From the NCBI RefSeq assembly GCF_000163895.2, contig NC_016630.1:1426001-1490000 (forward strand): a DNA stretch of 64,000 bases. Direction: 5' to 3'. Under the pieces are notes generated by a model. It made no database searches, was not told where the DNA came from, and saw only the letters and a list, made by a program, of their open reading frames with translations. This document shows, piece by piece, positions 15,858 through 25,812 of this stretch. Made by a program: the position numbers and the translations under genes. How positions within the stretch are numbered: the first letter of the stretch is position 1; each line of letters opens with the position of its first letter. This DNA is from Filifactor alocis ATCC 35896 (GTDB taxonomy: Bacteria > Bacillota > Clostridia > Peptostreptococcales > Filifactoraceae).

Positions 15858-17489
15858 TTATTTTTCAAGATATGCTTCTCTATAGTTTACAGGTCCTGTA
15901 ATAGATTTTGGTGCATTTTTAACTGTTGATCTCATCAAAATAGCATTTGTATAGTAGTAGATTGGCATTACAGGCAATTCTTCCATCAAAATAGCTTGAG
16001 CTTCTAACATTGCATCATCTCTTTCTTTTCCAAGAGTAGATTTTGCTTTTAAAATCAACTCATCATATTTAGGGTTAGAGAATTTAGCATCATTGTTTCC
16101 GGAAGCTGTAATCCACATATCCAAGAATGTCATTGGATCTACATAGTCTCCAATCCATCCGTGACGAGCTACTGTATAGTTTCCTTCATTTCTTGATGTT
16201 TGGAATACTTTCCACTCTTCGTTACGAAGTTCTACATTAATTCCAAGGTTTTGTTTCCACATAGCTTGAATTGCTTCTGCAATTGCTTTATGTCCTTCAT
16301 TTGTGTTATAAAGAAGTTCGATTGTCGGGAAACCTTGTCCGTCAGGATATCCTGCTTCTGCCATCAATTGTTTTGCTTCTTCCACTTTAGAATCATCTAT
16401 CGGCATATTGTAATCTCCGGCTGTTTCTTGGAAATCTGTTGTTCCGTCAGACATTGAAACTCCTTTCGGAACGAATCCTGTTGCAGGAACTTGACCTGCT
16501 TTTGTTACTTGTTCTACAATGTCTGTTCTGTTAATTGCAAGAGATAGTGCTTTTCTAACTTTTGGATTGTTAACAGGTTCTTGGTTCATATTGAATATAT
16601 AGAAGTATGTTCCCAAGTAAGGAAGAATTTTGAAGTTTTCATCATTTGCTTCTTCTAACACTGCAATTTTTTCTGCAGGAACAGAATCCATATAGTCGAT
16701 TTCTCCTGATTCAAATGCAGATACTGCTGTAGAAGCTTCTACGATAAATACATAGTCGATTCCGTCTAATTTTACTTTGTCTGCATCGTAGTAGTTTTCA
16801 TTTTTTACAAGTTTCAATACATCGTCATGTTTCCATTCTTGTACTTTAAATGGTCCGTTTCCGATATAAGTATCCATATTCAATGCCCATCCTTCAGGAT
16901 CAGCAGATACAACATCTTCTCTTACCGGCATATATGTTGGAAATGCTGTCAATTGTAAGAAGTATGGAGTAACACTTTCTAATGTAACTTCCAATGTTTT
17001 GTCATCAATTGCTTTTACACCTAATTCATCAACAGGTTTTTCGCCGTTGTTGATTGCTTCTCCGTTTTTAAGGTAATACATTTGATAAGCATATTCTGCA
17101 GCTGTTGCAGGATCTACCGCTCTCTTCCATGCATATACGAAATCGGAAGCTTTTACCGGTTGTCCGTCAGACCATTTAGCATCTCTTAAATGGAATGTAT
17201 ATGTCAAGTTGTCTTCGCTGATATCCCAAGATTCTGCAATTCCCGGAATTCCTTGATCTTTTTCGTCCAAACGACAAAGACCTTCAAATACACTGTTGAT
17301 TACTTGGTGACCGTCTACAGCTGTGTTCAATGCAGGGTCAATTGATTTCGGTTCAGAGTTTAAGTTGTGTGTAACTACTCCGCCACCGGCTGCTCCTGTG
17401 TCTCCGCCGTCTGTGTTTCCACCACATCCGGCAAATAAGGAAATTCCCATTGCAGCTACTAATGTAAGTGCTAATAATCTCTTCTTCAT
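15858..17489 (-). CDS. oppA: Oligopeptide ABC transporter substrate-binding lipoprotein
   Basis: 543 residues. Lipoprotein signal peptide with lipobox LFAGC (Cys22), then a Gly/Asp-rich linker. The SBP_bac_5 family fold is evident from LNSEPKSIDPALN near the start, GLCRLDEKDQGIPGIAESW, YTFHLRDAKWSDGQPVKASD, ALSLAINR, and LRNEEWKVFQTSRNEGNYTV. It captures peptides outside the membrane and delivers them to OppBC. Closest in layout to OppA/DppE of Gram-positives. AGGAGG precedes the ATG. Last gene of oppBCDFA, about 80 bp after oppF; the order with oppA last is found in some Clostridia. Confidence 0.93.
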   Translation of the reverse strand: MKKRLLALTLVAAMGISLFAGCGGNTDGGDTGAAGGGVVTHNLNSEPKSIDPALNTAVDGHQVINSVFEGLCRLDEKDQGIPGIAESWDISEDNLTYTFHLRDAKWSDGQPVKASDFVYAWKRAVDPATAAEYAYQMYYLKNGEAINNGEKPVDELGVKAIDDKTLEVTLESVTPYFLQLTAFPTYMPVREDVVSADPEGWALNMDTYIGNGPFKVQEWKHDDVLKLVKNENYYDADKVKLDGIDYVFIVEASTAVSAFESGEIDYMDSVPAEKIAVLEEANDENFKILPYLGTYFYIFNMNQEPVNNPKVRKALSLAINRTDIVEQVTKAGQVPATGFVPKGVSMSDGTTDFQETAGDYNMPIDDSKVEEAKQLMAEAGYPDGQGFPTIELLYNTNEGHKAIAEAIQAMWKQNLGINVELRNEEWKVFQTSRNEGNYTVARHGWIGDYVDPMTFLDMWITASGNNDAKFSNPKYDELILKAKSTLGKERDDAMLEAQAILMEELPVMPIYYYTNAILMRSTVKNAPKSITGPVNYREAYLEK

Positions 17490-17570
17490 TTCTTTCCCTC
17501 CTAAATTATCATTAAAATTTGAAAGTTAAAATAATATATATTGGTAATGAGTTACCTATATATGACTGTT

Positions 17571-18563
17571 TTATTTGTCATTGTATAAATGACATGCACA
17601 ATAATGCCCTTCGGATAATTCTCTTGTGACAGGTTCTTCTGCTGCACAAATATCCATTGCATATTGACATCTTGTTCTGAAACGACATCCTGAAGGCGGA
17701 TTGATCGGACTTGGCACATCCCCTTCCAATAAGATTCTTTGGTTCTTCTTGGCAACTTCAGGATCCGGAATCGGAATAGCGGATAACAGTGCCTGTGTAT
17801 ACGGATGCTTCGGATTACTGTACAATTCATCCGCATCTGTCAACTCTACAATTTTTCCAAGGTACATTACTCCAATCCTATCGGAGATATGTTTTACCAT
17901 GGAAAGGTCGTGTGCAATAAACAAATAGGTCAATCCTCTTTCTCTCTGAAGATCTTCCAACATGTTGATAACTTGTGCTTGAATCGAAACATCCAGAGCG
18001 GAAATCGGTTCATCACAAATGATAAATTCAGGCTCTACCGCTAATGCACGTGCAATTCCGATACGCTGTCTTTGCCCTCCTGAAAATTCATGAGGATAAC
18101 GAGCGGCATGATCCGGATTCAAACCTACTGCATCCAACAAATCTTCTACGATTTTTTTTCTGCTTTCCGGTGTACCGATATTATGGATGTCCAACGGCTC
18201 TCTGATAATATCTCCAACTGTCATTCTTGAGTTCAACGATGCATAAGGATCTTGGAAAATCATTTGAATCGCTTTGCGATACTTCTTCATTTCAGATGAA
18301 TTTAACTTTGTAATATCTTCTCCCTTAAAGATAATACTTCCATCTGTCGGTTCGTAAAGGCGAATAATGGTTCTTCCTGTTGTGGATTTTCCACATCCGG
18401 ATTCTCCAACCAATCCCAATGTTTCTCCTTTATGGATTTTGAAAGAAACGTCGTCTACTGCTTGTACATATTTTTTATCTTTTTTCAAAAATCCTTTTGA
18501 TACATCAAAATATTTTTTTAAGTTTTTTATCTCTAACAAAACTTCCGCATTTTCATTATACAT
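17571..18563 (-). CDS. oppF: Oligopeptide ABC transporter ATP-binding protein
   Basis: 330 residues, one of the two ATPases energising peptide uptake. Walker A GESGCGKS (54-61 region), Q loop IFQDPYASLN, signature FSGGQRQRIGIARAL, Walker B FIICDEPISALD, and the C-terminal oligopeptide-transporter segment with the cysteine-rich CRFRTRCQYAMDIC typical of OppF/DppF. Its ATG overlaps the end of oppD by 8 bp and has AAGGGGG upstream. Cytosolic face of the membrane, pairs with OppD. Confidence 0.95.
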   Translation of the reverse strand: MYNENAEVLLEIKNLKKYFDVSKGFLKKDKKYVQAVDDVSFKIHKGETLGLVGESGCGKSTTGRTIIRLYEPTDGSIIFKGEDITKLNSSEMKKYRKAIQMIFQDPYASLNSRMTVGDIIREPLDIHNIGTPESRKKIVEDLLDAVGLNPDHAARYPHEFSGGQRQRIGIARALAVEPEFIICDEPISALDVSIQAQVINMLEDLQRERGLTYLFIAHDLSMVKHISDRIGVMYLGKIVELTDADELYSNPKHPYTQALLSAIPIPDPEVAKKNQRILLEGDVPSPINPPSGCRFRTRCQYAMDICAAEEPVTRELSEGHYCACHLYNDK

Positions 18564-19575
18564 GTGCTACCCCCTTTTGAAATCCCGTAACTGTCGGTGC
18601 CTCTTTGTGAAGCAACCAACAAGCTGACTTATGTGTTTCTGATACCTGAACAAAAGGTGGTAATTTCTTCATACACACTTTCATTGCATATTCACAACGA
18701 GGTGCAAACGGACAACCTGCCGGCGGTTTCAACAAGTCCGGAGGTGTTCCGTCAATCGGAATCAAGCGTTGCTTATCTTCTTTATCTACTAATTTCGGGA
18801 TAGAACGAAGTAGTCCTAAAGTATACGGATGTTGCGGAGAATAGAAGATTTCATTTGTGGTTCCTTCTTCCATGACCAATCCGCCGTACATAACAATGAT
18901 TCTGGAACATACATCGGCAACTACCCCCAAATCATGAGTAATCAAAATAATAGATGTTTCTAAATGCGTTTTCAAGTCCTTCATCAACTCTAAGATTTGT
19001 GCTTGAATCGTAACATCCAGTGCTGTTGTCGGTTCGTCGGCAATCAATAGAGAAGGTTCACAAGAAAGTGCCATCGCTATCATTGCTCTCTGTCTCATTC
19101 CGCCGGAAAATTCATGCGGATATTGTTTCAATCTGCTTTCCGGAGACGGAATTCCTACCAGTCGAAGCATTTCTACCGCTTTTTTGTCCAACGCTTCCCC
19201 ACTCAACTTTTGGTGAGTACGAATTGCTTCTTTTATTTGATTTCCGATTGTGAACACAGGATTCAGTGATGTCATCGGATCTTGAAATATCATAGAAATC
19301 TCATTCCCACGAATTTTTTGCATCTCTTTTTCTGTTTTATTCTCTAAATGCTCTCCTTTGAAAATCATTTCTCCGCCAACTACTTTTCCCGGATATACCA
19401 ACAATTTCATAAGGGACAACGAAGTTACTGATTTTCCGGAACCTGATTCCCCTACAATTCCGACCGCTTCTCCCTTATCCAAATGAAAGCTGATTCCCCG
19501 AATAGCTTTTACCTCTCCGACATGTGTAAAAAAGGAGGTATATAAGTCTTTTACTTCTAACAATTTGTTTCCCAT
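18556..19575 (-). CDS. oppD: Oligopeptide ABC transporter ATP-binding protein
   Basis: 339 residues. Walker A GESGSGKS, Q loop IFQDPMTSLNP, signature FSGGMRQRAMIAMAL, Walker B LLIADEPTTALD, H loop ITHDLGVVADV, and C-terminal CPFAPRCEYAMKVC motif of the OppD/DppD family. Second ATPase of the importer; lies 18 bp after oppC. GGGGGAGG upstream of the start. Confidence 0.95.
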   Translation of the reverse strand: MGNKLLEVKDLYTSFFTHVGEVKAIRGISFHLDKGEAVGIVGESGSGKSVTSLSLMKLLVYPGKVVGGEMIFKGEHLENKTEKEMQKIRGNEISMIFQDPMTSLNPVFTIGNQIKEAIRTHQKLSGEALDKKAVEMLRLVGIPSPESRLKQYPHEFSGGMRQRAMIAMALSCEPSLLIADEPTTALDVTIQAQILELMKDLKTHLETSIILITHDLGVVADVCSRIIVMYGGLVMEEGTTNEIFYSPQHPYTLGLLRSIPKLVDKEDKQRLIPIDGTPPDLLKPPAGCPFAPRCEYAMKVCMKKLPPFVQVSETHKSACWLLHKEAPTVTGFQKGVAHV

Positions 19576-19593
19576 TTTTTATTTTTCCTCCCC

Positions 19594-20532
19594 CTACTTA
19601 CGCATTTTTGGATCCAACGCATCTCTCAAACCATCCCCTAAAAAGTTAAAGGATAGAATAATTAAACAAAGTGCCAATGCCGGAAAAAACAGCAAATGCG
19701 GATGAATAGCAAATTTATCCAACACATCATTACACAAGCTTCCCAAAGATGCTCTCGGAGCAGAGATTCCCAAACCGATAAAAGAAAGGAACGCTTCGGT
19801 AAAAATAGCGCTTGGAATAGACATTGTAAGGTTTACGATAATCGGACCTAACGCATTTGGAATTAAATGTTTGAACAAAATTCTGCTTCCTGATGCTCCC
19901 AGTACTCTCTCAGCCATAACATACTCTTGTTCTTTCAAGGAAAAGATTTGACCTCTTACGATACGAGCCATTCCAATCCAATACACTGTTCCGATTGCAA
20001 CTAAGATATTTTGCATTCCTCTGTTTTCAGGCATCCAAACCATCAACAAGATTACATACAGTGTCAACGGAATGGTGCTCAAAACATCGACGATTCTCAT
20101 CATGATGTTATCTGCCCTTCCACCTAAATATCCCGCAACACCGCCATAGGCAACTCCTATGGTAAAGTTGATAATAGAAGCTACAATCCCAACTATCAGT
20201 GATACTTTTGTCCCGTAAATAACACGGATAAACAAATCCCGTCCGTGTGCATCTGTCCCGAAAATATGTTGCATTGACGGTGATTGATTCGTATTAGATA
20301 AATCCTGTACATCGTATGTGTATGGATATACATACGGCAACACAAAAACCATGATTGCTAAGAACATCAAAAAGAACATGGAAATAACAGCCAACTTATT
20401 TTCTTTTAATCTTCTCCATACATCCTGCCAATATGTCAAGGAAGGACGTACAATTTTTTCTGCGTCTTTTTCTTCTTGTGTTACCAAGACAAAATCTTCT
20501 GTCTGCAACACAATCTCATTCATTGATTCCAT
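19594..20532 (-). CDS. oppC: Oligopeptide ABC transporter permease
   Basis: 312 residues. N-terminal cytoplasmic tail, first helix around residues 50-70, OppC-type extracytoplasmic segment, then five helices of the BPD_transp_1 fold with the coupling EAA-like loop AERVLGASGSRILFKHLIPN. HIFGTDAHGRDLF is the conserved OppC/DppC signature. Forms the channel with OppB. It follows oppB by 17 bp. Confidence 0.95.
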   Translation of the reverse strand: MESMNEIVLQTEDFVLVTQEEKDAEKIVRPSLTYWQDVWRRLKENKLAVISMFFLMFLAIMVFVLPYVYPYTYDVQDLSNTNQSPSMQHIFGTDAHGRDLFIRVIYGTKVSLIVGIVASIINFTIGVAYGGVAGYLGGRADNIMMRIVDVLSTIPLTLYVILLMVWMPENRGMQNILVAIGTVYWIGMARIVRGQIFSLKEQEYVMAERVLGASGSRILFKHLIPNALGPIIVNLTMSIPSAIFTEAFLSFIGLGISAPRASLGSLCNDVLDKFAIHPHLLFFPALALCLIILSFNFLGDGLRDALDPKMRK

Positions 20533-20549
20533 TAAACTTCCACCCCTGC

Positions 20550-21470
20550 CTATTTGTTAATTTTAATTCTCGGATCAATCAGTCCGTAGATTAAGTCTAC
20601 AATGAAAATAAATAGTACCAGAATCAAAGAGTAAAAAATGGTAACTCCCATAATAACGGTATAATCACGGTTACTGATACTTTCTACGAACATACGACCC
20701 ATTCCCGGTACGGCAAAAATCTTCTCAATAATGAAAGAACCTGTCAAAATTGCTGCTGTCAACGGTCCCAAATAGGTTACAACCGGAATCAGTGCGTTTT
20801 TTAACGCATGCTTAAACACAACAACCGTTTCTGACAACCCCTTCGCTCTTGCTGTACGAATATAGTCTTGGTTGATTACTTCCAACATGGAAGATCTTGT
20901 CAAACGTGCAACATAAGCGATGGAACTTACTCCCAACGCAATGGTCGGCATGATTCTACTCTTCCAACTCACCCAACGGGAAGTAGGTAACCATTTTAAT
21001 TTGGTTCCAAAAACATAGATGAGTAATGTGGCTAATACGAAACTCGGTATCGTAACTCCTACAATGGCGAAAAAAATCATCGTTCTATCTACCCATGTTC
21101 CCTGTTTCAGTGCTGCAACTACTCCCAACGGAATTCCAAGTATTACAATAAGCAGTATCGCTAATCCCCCTAATTCTGCAGATACCGGAAATCCGTCACC
21201 AATCAAGTCGTTTACTGTACGACCGTTGTATTTCATCGATGGTCCAAAGTCCCCTTTTGCTACTCCGGACACATAATCAACATATTGCTGACTTAACGGC
21301 TTATCCAGATTATACTTTTCCATTAGTGCTTTTTCAATTGCAGGTGGTAGTTTTTTTTCACCTGTAAACGGATTGCCCGGTATGGAATGCATCATCACAA
21401 ATGTTAATGTAATAACAAAAAACAACGTGATAATCATTGAGACAATCCTTCTTACAACATAGCCTCCCAT
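20550..21470 (-). CDS. oppB: Oligopeptide ABC transporter permease
   Basis: 306 residues, six helices. N-terminal helix with typical MHSIPGNPFTGE, then the family motif KYNLDKPLSQQYVDY, and the coupling loop TARAKGLSETVVVFKHALKN. First gene of the opp operon. GAGGGAG lies before the ATG. No convincing promoter was read upstream, but a strong 11-bp hairpin stands at 21607-21646 in the upstream region. Confidence 0.95.
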   Translation of the reverse strand: MGGYVVRRIVSMIITLFFVITLTFVMMHSIPGNPFTGEKKLPPAIEKALMEKYNLDKPLSQQYVDYVSGVAKGDFGPSMKYNGRTVNDLIGDGFPVSAELGGLAILLIVILGIPLGVVAALKQGTWVDRTMIFFAIVGVTIPSFVLATLLIYVFGTKLKWLPTSRWVSWKSRIMPTIALGVSSIAYVARLTRSSMLEVINQDYIRTARAKGLSETVVVFKHALKNALIPVVTYLGPLTAAILTGSFIIEKIFAVPGMGRMFVESISNRDYTVIMGVTIFYSLILVLFIFIVDLIYGLIDPRIKINK

Positions 21471-22018
21471 AACATTTTCTCCCTCTTTCCTTTGAATGAA
21501 TCAGAATTTCTATAATGAATCTTAAAGTTGAAATATTGTTCTTTTTACTCAATATTTATTTTTTTCGAAATTCAATATTTTTTTAGACAATTCCGATAAT
21601 AACGAAAGATAGCAATCATTTTTACAGAATCTCAAGATTGCTATCTCAATTTTCTATATATTACCACAGGTTGCAAAAAAAATCTATCCTTTTCCCATTG
21701 AAAAACCAAATATTTCATATTTTTCAATAATTTTTTATTTAATTCGCAATATTTCGTTATTCTTAAAAATTATAAAATATCTCTGTTTTATACTGTTTTT
21801 TATAAATTCTGTTTCTTCTTCTGTTTTATACGATATGAATAAAAAAATATTTTATTGATTCAAATATGGTTAAATTATGACTTTTATACAAAAAAATAAT
21901 ATCGTATTTTTTATATGATTCTGTCAATTCGCTATAATATATTTTTTTGTTTTTCAGTGATGGATTTTCTTTCTTTTTACAAAGAGATTGTTAATTGCTA
22001 ATTTCAGTTTTTTATTCT
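21471..22018. other. Intergenic region between oppB and the rpoC terminator
   Basis: About 550 bp, extremely A+T-rich, no gene. It holds an 11-bp inverted repeat (AGATAGCAATC at 21607-21617, GATTGCTATCT at 21636-21646) and two ATATTGA direct repeats near 21549-21589 about 80-120 bp before oppB. Confidence 0.4.
21607..21646 (-). other. Inverted repeat upstream of oppB
   Basis: Perfect 11-bp arms with an 18-bp loop and only CTTTCGTTATT behind it on the minus strand, so a poor terminator. It could be a leader structure of the opp mRNA or an operator. Confidence 0.45.
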
Positions 22019-22063
22019 CAATCAAAAAGAAGATTTCCTAAGTCAATTTAAGAAATCTTCTTT
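22019..22063 (-). terminator. Terminator of rpoBC
   Basis: AAAGAAGATTTCCTAA (22026-22041) pairs with TTAAGAAATCTTCTTT (22048-22063), 16 positions with one G-U. TTTTTGATTG follows on the minus strand. It lies 12 bp after rpoC. Confidence 0.85.
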
Positions 22064-22074
22064 ATCAGACTTTT

Positions 22075-25000
22075 TTATTCTTCCGTTATTATGACATCTT
22101 TCATAATTTCATCAAGATCGGTAATCACGTCATGAATATTGTCTGCTGATTCTCCAATTAGAATATCCTCTCTGTCCGACAAAAATTCTTCTTTTATTTG
22201 TTCATCCAGTTCATATTCCTTTTCAGTTTGGAATTCATCAATATTTGCATTGTCTAATGTAGGCTCTCCCCCTACCAACGATTTGTATCTCTTCATACCT
22301 GTTCCCGCAGGAATCAATTTTCCGATGATTACATTTTCTTTCAATCCTATCAATCGGTCTTTCTTTCCTAAAATAGCGGCTTCTGTCAAGACTCTTGTTG
22401 TTTCTTGGAAGGATGCGGCAGATAAGAAAGAATCGGTTGCCAAAGATGCTTTGGTAATTCCCAGCAAGTTTCGTTTGAATGTTGCAGGAGTTTTTCCTTC
22501 TTCTTCCAATGCTTCTGTTTCTCTCATTACTTCTGCATAGTCTACCAATGCTCCCGGTAAGAATTTGGAATCTCCCGACTCTTCAATCTTTACTTTTGAC
22601 AACATTTGACGGACGATAATTTCAATGTGTTTATCATTGATATCAACCCCTTGAAGACGGTACACTCTCTGCACTTCTTTTACGATATAGTTTTCTACTC
22701 CTGTTACACCGTTGACTTCCAAAATATCGTTCGGATTGACGGATCCTTGAATCAAAGCTTGTCCGGCTTCAATTTGTTGTCCTTCTTTTACACGAAGAAT
22801 GGATCCATATGGAATGGTATAGCGTTTCTCTTCATGCTCTCCTTGAACAACAACCTCTTTTTTCTTGTTTGTTTCTTCAAAATGAACGGTTCCCGCAATT
22901 TCTGTAATCATTGCAAGTCCTTTTGGTTTTCTTGCTTCAAACAACTCTTCTACCCGCGGAAGACCTTGTGTGATATCTCCTCCGGCAACCCCTCCTGTAT
23001 GGAAGGTACGCATGGTAAGCTGTGTTCCCGGTTCTCCGATGGATTGTGCTGCAATGATACCGACAGACTCTCCTACTCCAACCATTTTACCGTTGGCAAG
23101 GTTTCGACCGTAACATTTTGCACAAACTCCGTATTTTGATTTGCATTGCAATACAGAGCGAAGTTTTACTTTTTCAATGCCTGCATCTATAATTGCTGTT
23201 GCAATTTTTTCGGTAATCATATCTTCTTTAGAAACAAGTAAGTCGCCTGTTTTTGGAGAGTAGATATCATCACATGGATAACGACCTACGATACGATCAT
23301 ATAATTTTTCGATGACTTCATTTCCGTCTGTGAACGCTGATACTTCGATTCCATCTTCTGTTCCACAATCAATTTCACGGATAATAACATCTTGTGAAAC
23401 ATCTACGAGACGTCTTGTCAAATATCCTGAATCGGCTGTACGAAGTGCAGTGTCGGCAAGACCTTTCCGTGCACCGTGTGAAGAAGTAAAGTACTCCAAT
23501 ACGGTCAATCCTTCACGGAAGTTCGCTTTTACAGGAATTTCTACTGTTTTACCGGTTGCATTCGCCATCAAACCACGCATTCCGGCAACCTGACGAATTT
23601 GGTTCTTGGAACCGCGGGCTCCGGATTGTGCCATGATGTTGATGTTGTTAAGCGGACTCAAATGTCCCATCAACGCATCGGTCACTTGATCTGTTGTCTT
23701 TGACCATGTTTCGATAACGCGTTCATAACGCTCGTCATCACTCATCAAACCTCGTTTGTAATCGCGTTCATAGCGTTGTACTTTACTTTCCGCTTCTTGA
23801 AGCAATTCTTTTTTCTCAGGCGGAATTTCCATATCGGCAATGGATACGGTAATTGCACTCTTGGTGGAATATTTGAATCCGAGACTCTTAACATTGTCCA
23901 ACATAATAGCGGTAATTGTATTACCGTGTTTTCTGAAGCAACGATCAATCACGTTTCCAAGTTGTTTTTTATCTACTAAAAAGTCTACTTCCAGTGAGTA
24001 AGGATCTTTTTCTCTATCTACATATCCCAAGTTTTGAGGAATATTTTCATTGAATATAAATCGACCTACTGTAGATTCTACTAATTGACCTTTATCTGAT
24101 TCATCTTTCTTGATACGAACTTTGACACGTGCATGCAGGCTAACTGCTTTGTTTTCGTATGCAAGCATCATTTCTTCCATATCTTTGAAGATGGAGCCTT
24201 CTCCTTTTTGATTCTTTTCTTCTATGGTCAAGTAATAAGAACCAAGCACCATATCTTGTGTCGGTGTTGTAATCGGAGAACCGTCTTTCGGTGCCAAAAT
24301 ATTGTTGACAGAAAGCATCAGCATACGGCCTTCCGACTGTGCCTCTACAGATAACGGAACATGGACTGCCATTTGGTCTCCGTCAAAATCTGCATTGTAT
24401 GCAGTACAAACCAACGGGTGCAATTTGATTGCCTTTCCTTCTACCAAAACAGGTTCAAATGCCTGAATCCCAAGTCTGTGCAATGTCGGTGCACGGTTCA
24501 ACATAACAGGATGTCCTTTGATAACATCTTGCAGAATATCCCAAACTTCAGGTTTTACTTTTTCTACCAATCGTTTTGCATTTTTGATATTAAGTGCATA
24601 TCCTCTTTCTACCAATTGGTTCATAACAAACGGTTTGAAGAGCTCCAATGCCATTTTTTTTGGAAGTCCGCATTGATAGAACTTCAATTCAGGACCTACT
24701 ACGATTACAGAACGACCAGAATAGTCTACACGTTTTCCAAGTAGATTTTGACGGAAACGTCCTTGTTTCCCTTTCAACATATCGGATAGTGATTTTAACG
24801 GACGGTTTCCCGGACCTGTTACCGGTTTTCCTTTTCTACCATTGTCTATCAAAGCGTCGACTGATTCTTGTAACATTCTTTTTTCATTACGAACGATAAT
24901 GTCAGGTGCTCCCAAGTCCAACAATCTTTTTAAACGATTGTTACGGTTGATGACACGGCGATATAAATCGTTCAAATCTGATGTTGCAAAACGTCCTCCA

Positions 25001-25743
25001 TCCAGTTGAACCATCGGTCTTAATTCCGGTGGAATCACCGGTACAACATCTAACACCATCCATGTCGGATCATTTCCGGATTTCAAAAATGCTTCTACGA
25101 TTTCCAAACGACGCACCATTTTTATCTTCTTTTGACCTGTTGCATCTTCTAACCGAAGTTTCAAATCTTCCGAGAGTTGCTCCAAATCTATTTTTTTCAA
25201 AAGCTCTTTAACGGCCTCGGCTCCCATCATCGCAACAAAAGCATTTTCGCCGTATTCTTCCAGAGCCTCGCGATATTCATTTTCCCCAAGTAAGGTTCCT
25301 TCAATTAAGTTTGTTTCTCCTGCATCTACTACAACATAGTTTGCAAAGTAAAGGATTTTTTCCAAGGCACGAGGAGACATATCCAACAAAATCCCCATTC
25401 TGGAAGGTATCCCTTTGAAATACCAGACGTGAGAAACCGGTGTTGCAAGTTCAATATGTCCCATACGCTCTCTACGAACATTGGAACGAGTTACTTCTAC
25501 TCCGCAACGGTCACATATAATTCCTTTGTGTCTTGCACGATCTTTTTTATATTTTCCGCAATGACATTCCCAATCCTTTGTAGGACCGAAAATTCGTTCA
25601 CAGAACAAACCGTCTTTTTCCGGTTTTAGTGTTCTGTAGTTAATGGTTTCAGGCTTTTTTACTTCCCCTTTTGACCATTCTCTGATTTTGTCCGGGGATG
25701 CCAAACCGATTTGTATTGACTCAAAATTATCTAATTCAAACAA
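22075..25743 (-). CDS. rpoC: DNA-directed RNA polymerase subunit beta-prime
   Basis: 1222 residues, full length. Zinc finger near the N-terminus (CHCGKYKKDRARHKGIICDRCG), catalytic NADFDGDQMAVH, bridge helix and trigger-loop region MRTFHTGGVAGGDITQGLPRVEELFEA. Largest catalytic subunit of RNA polymerase. The start codon is TTG at 25743: AAGGAG lies 9 bases upstream, the protein then begins MFELDNFESIQIGLASPDKI as expected for the family, and no in-frame ATG is near. Follows rpoB after about 70 bp. Confidence 0.98.
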   Translation of the reverse strand: MFELDNFESIQIGLASPDKIREWSKGEVKKPETINYRTLKPEKDGLFCERIFGPTKDWECHCGKYKKDRARHKGIICDRCGVEVTRSNVRRERMGHIELATPVSHVWYFKGIPSRMGILLDMSPRALEKILYFANYVVVDAGETNLIEGTLLGENEYREALEEYGENAFVAMMGAEAVKELLKKIDLEQLSEDLKLRLEDATGQKKIKMVRRLEIVEAFLKSGNDPTWMVLDVVPVIPPELRPMVQLDGGRFATSDLNDLYRRVINRNNRLKRLLDLGAPDIIVRNEKRMLQESVDALIDNGRKGKPVTGPGNRPLKSLSDMLKGKQGRFRQNLLGKRVDYSGRSVIVVGPELKFYQCGLPKKMALELFKPFVMNQLVERGYALNIKNAKRLVEKVKPEVWDILQDVIKGHPVMLNRAPTLHRLGIQAFEPVLVEGKAIKLHPLVCTAYNADFDGDQMAVHVPLSVEAQSEGRMLMLSVNNILAPKDGSPITTPTQDMVLGSYYLTIEEKNQKGEGSIFKDMEEMMLAYENKAVSLHARVKVRIKKDESDKGQLVESTVGRFIFNENIPQNLGYVDREKDPYSLEVDFLVDKKQLGNVIDRCFRKHGNTITAIMLDNVKSLGFKYSTKSAITVSIADMEIPPEKKELLQEAESKVQRYERDYKRGLMSDDERYERVIETWSKTTDQVTDALMGHLSPLNNINIMAQSGARGSKNQIRQVAGMRGLMANATGKTVEIPVKANFREGLTVLEYFTSSHGARKGLADTALRTADSGYLTRRLVDVSQDVIIREIDCGTEDGIEVSAFTDGNEVIEKLYDRIVGRYPCDDIYSPKTGDLLVSKEDMITEKIATAIIDAGIEKVKLRSVLQCKSKYGVCAKCYGRNLANGKMVGVGESVGIIAAQSIGEPGTQLTMRTFHTGGVAGGDITQGLPRVEELFEARKPKGLAMITEIAGTVHFEETNKKKEVVVQGEHEEKRYTIPYGSILRVKEGQQIEAGQALIQGSVNPNDILEVNGVTGVENYIVKEVQRVYRLQGVDINDKHIEIIVRQMLSKVKIEESGDSKFLPGALVDYAEVMRETEALEEEGKTPATFKRNLLGITKASLATDSFLSAASFQETTRVLTEAAILGKKDRLIGLKENVIIGKLIPAGTGMKRYKSLVGGEPTLDNANIDEFQTEKEYELDEQIKEEFLSDREDILIGESADNIHDVITDLDEIMKDVIITEE

Positions 25744-25812
25744 GGAGCCATTCTCCTTTCCTTATATCATAGAATTTTACGGTTACCGGTTTATATCAAT
25801 TTTCTTTTTTGT

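Noticed and set aside
22139..23139. Plus-strand open frames of 133 and 177 codons
   Set aside because: Antisense to rpoC, with Ser/Phe-rich composition and no ribosome binding site.
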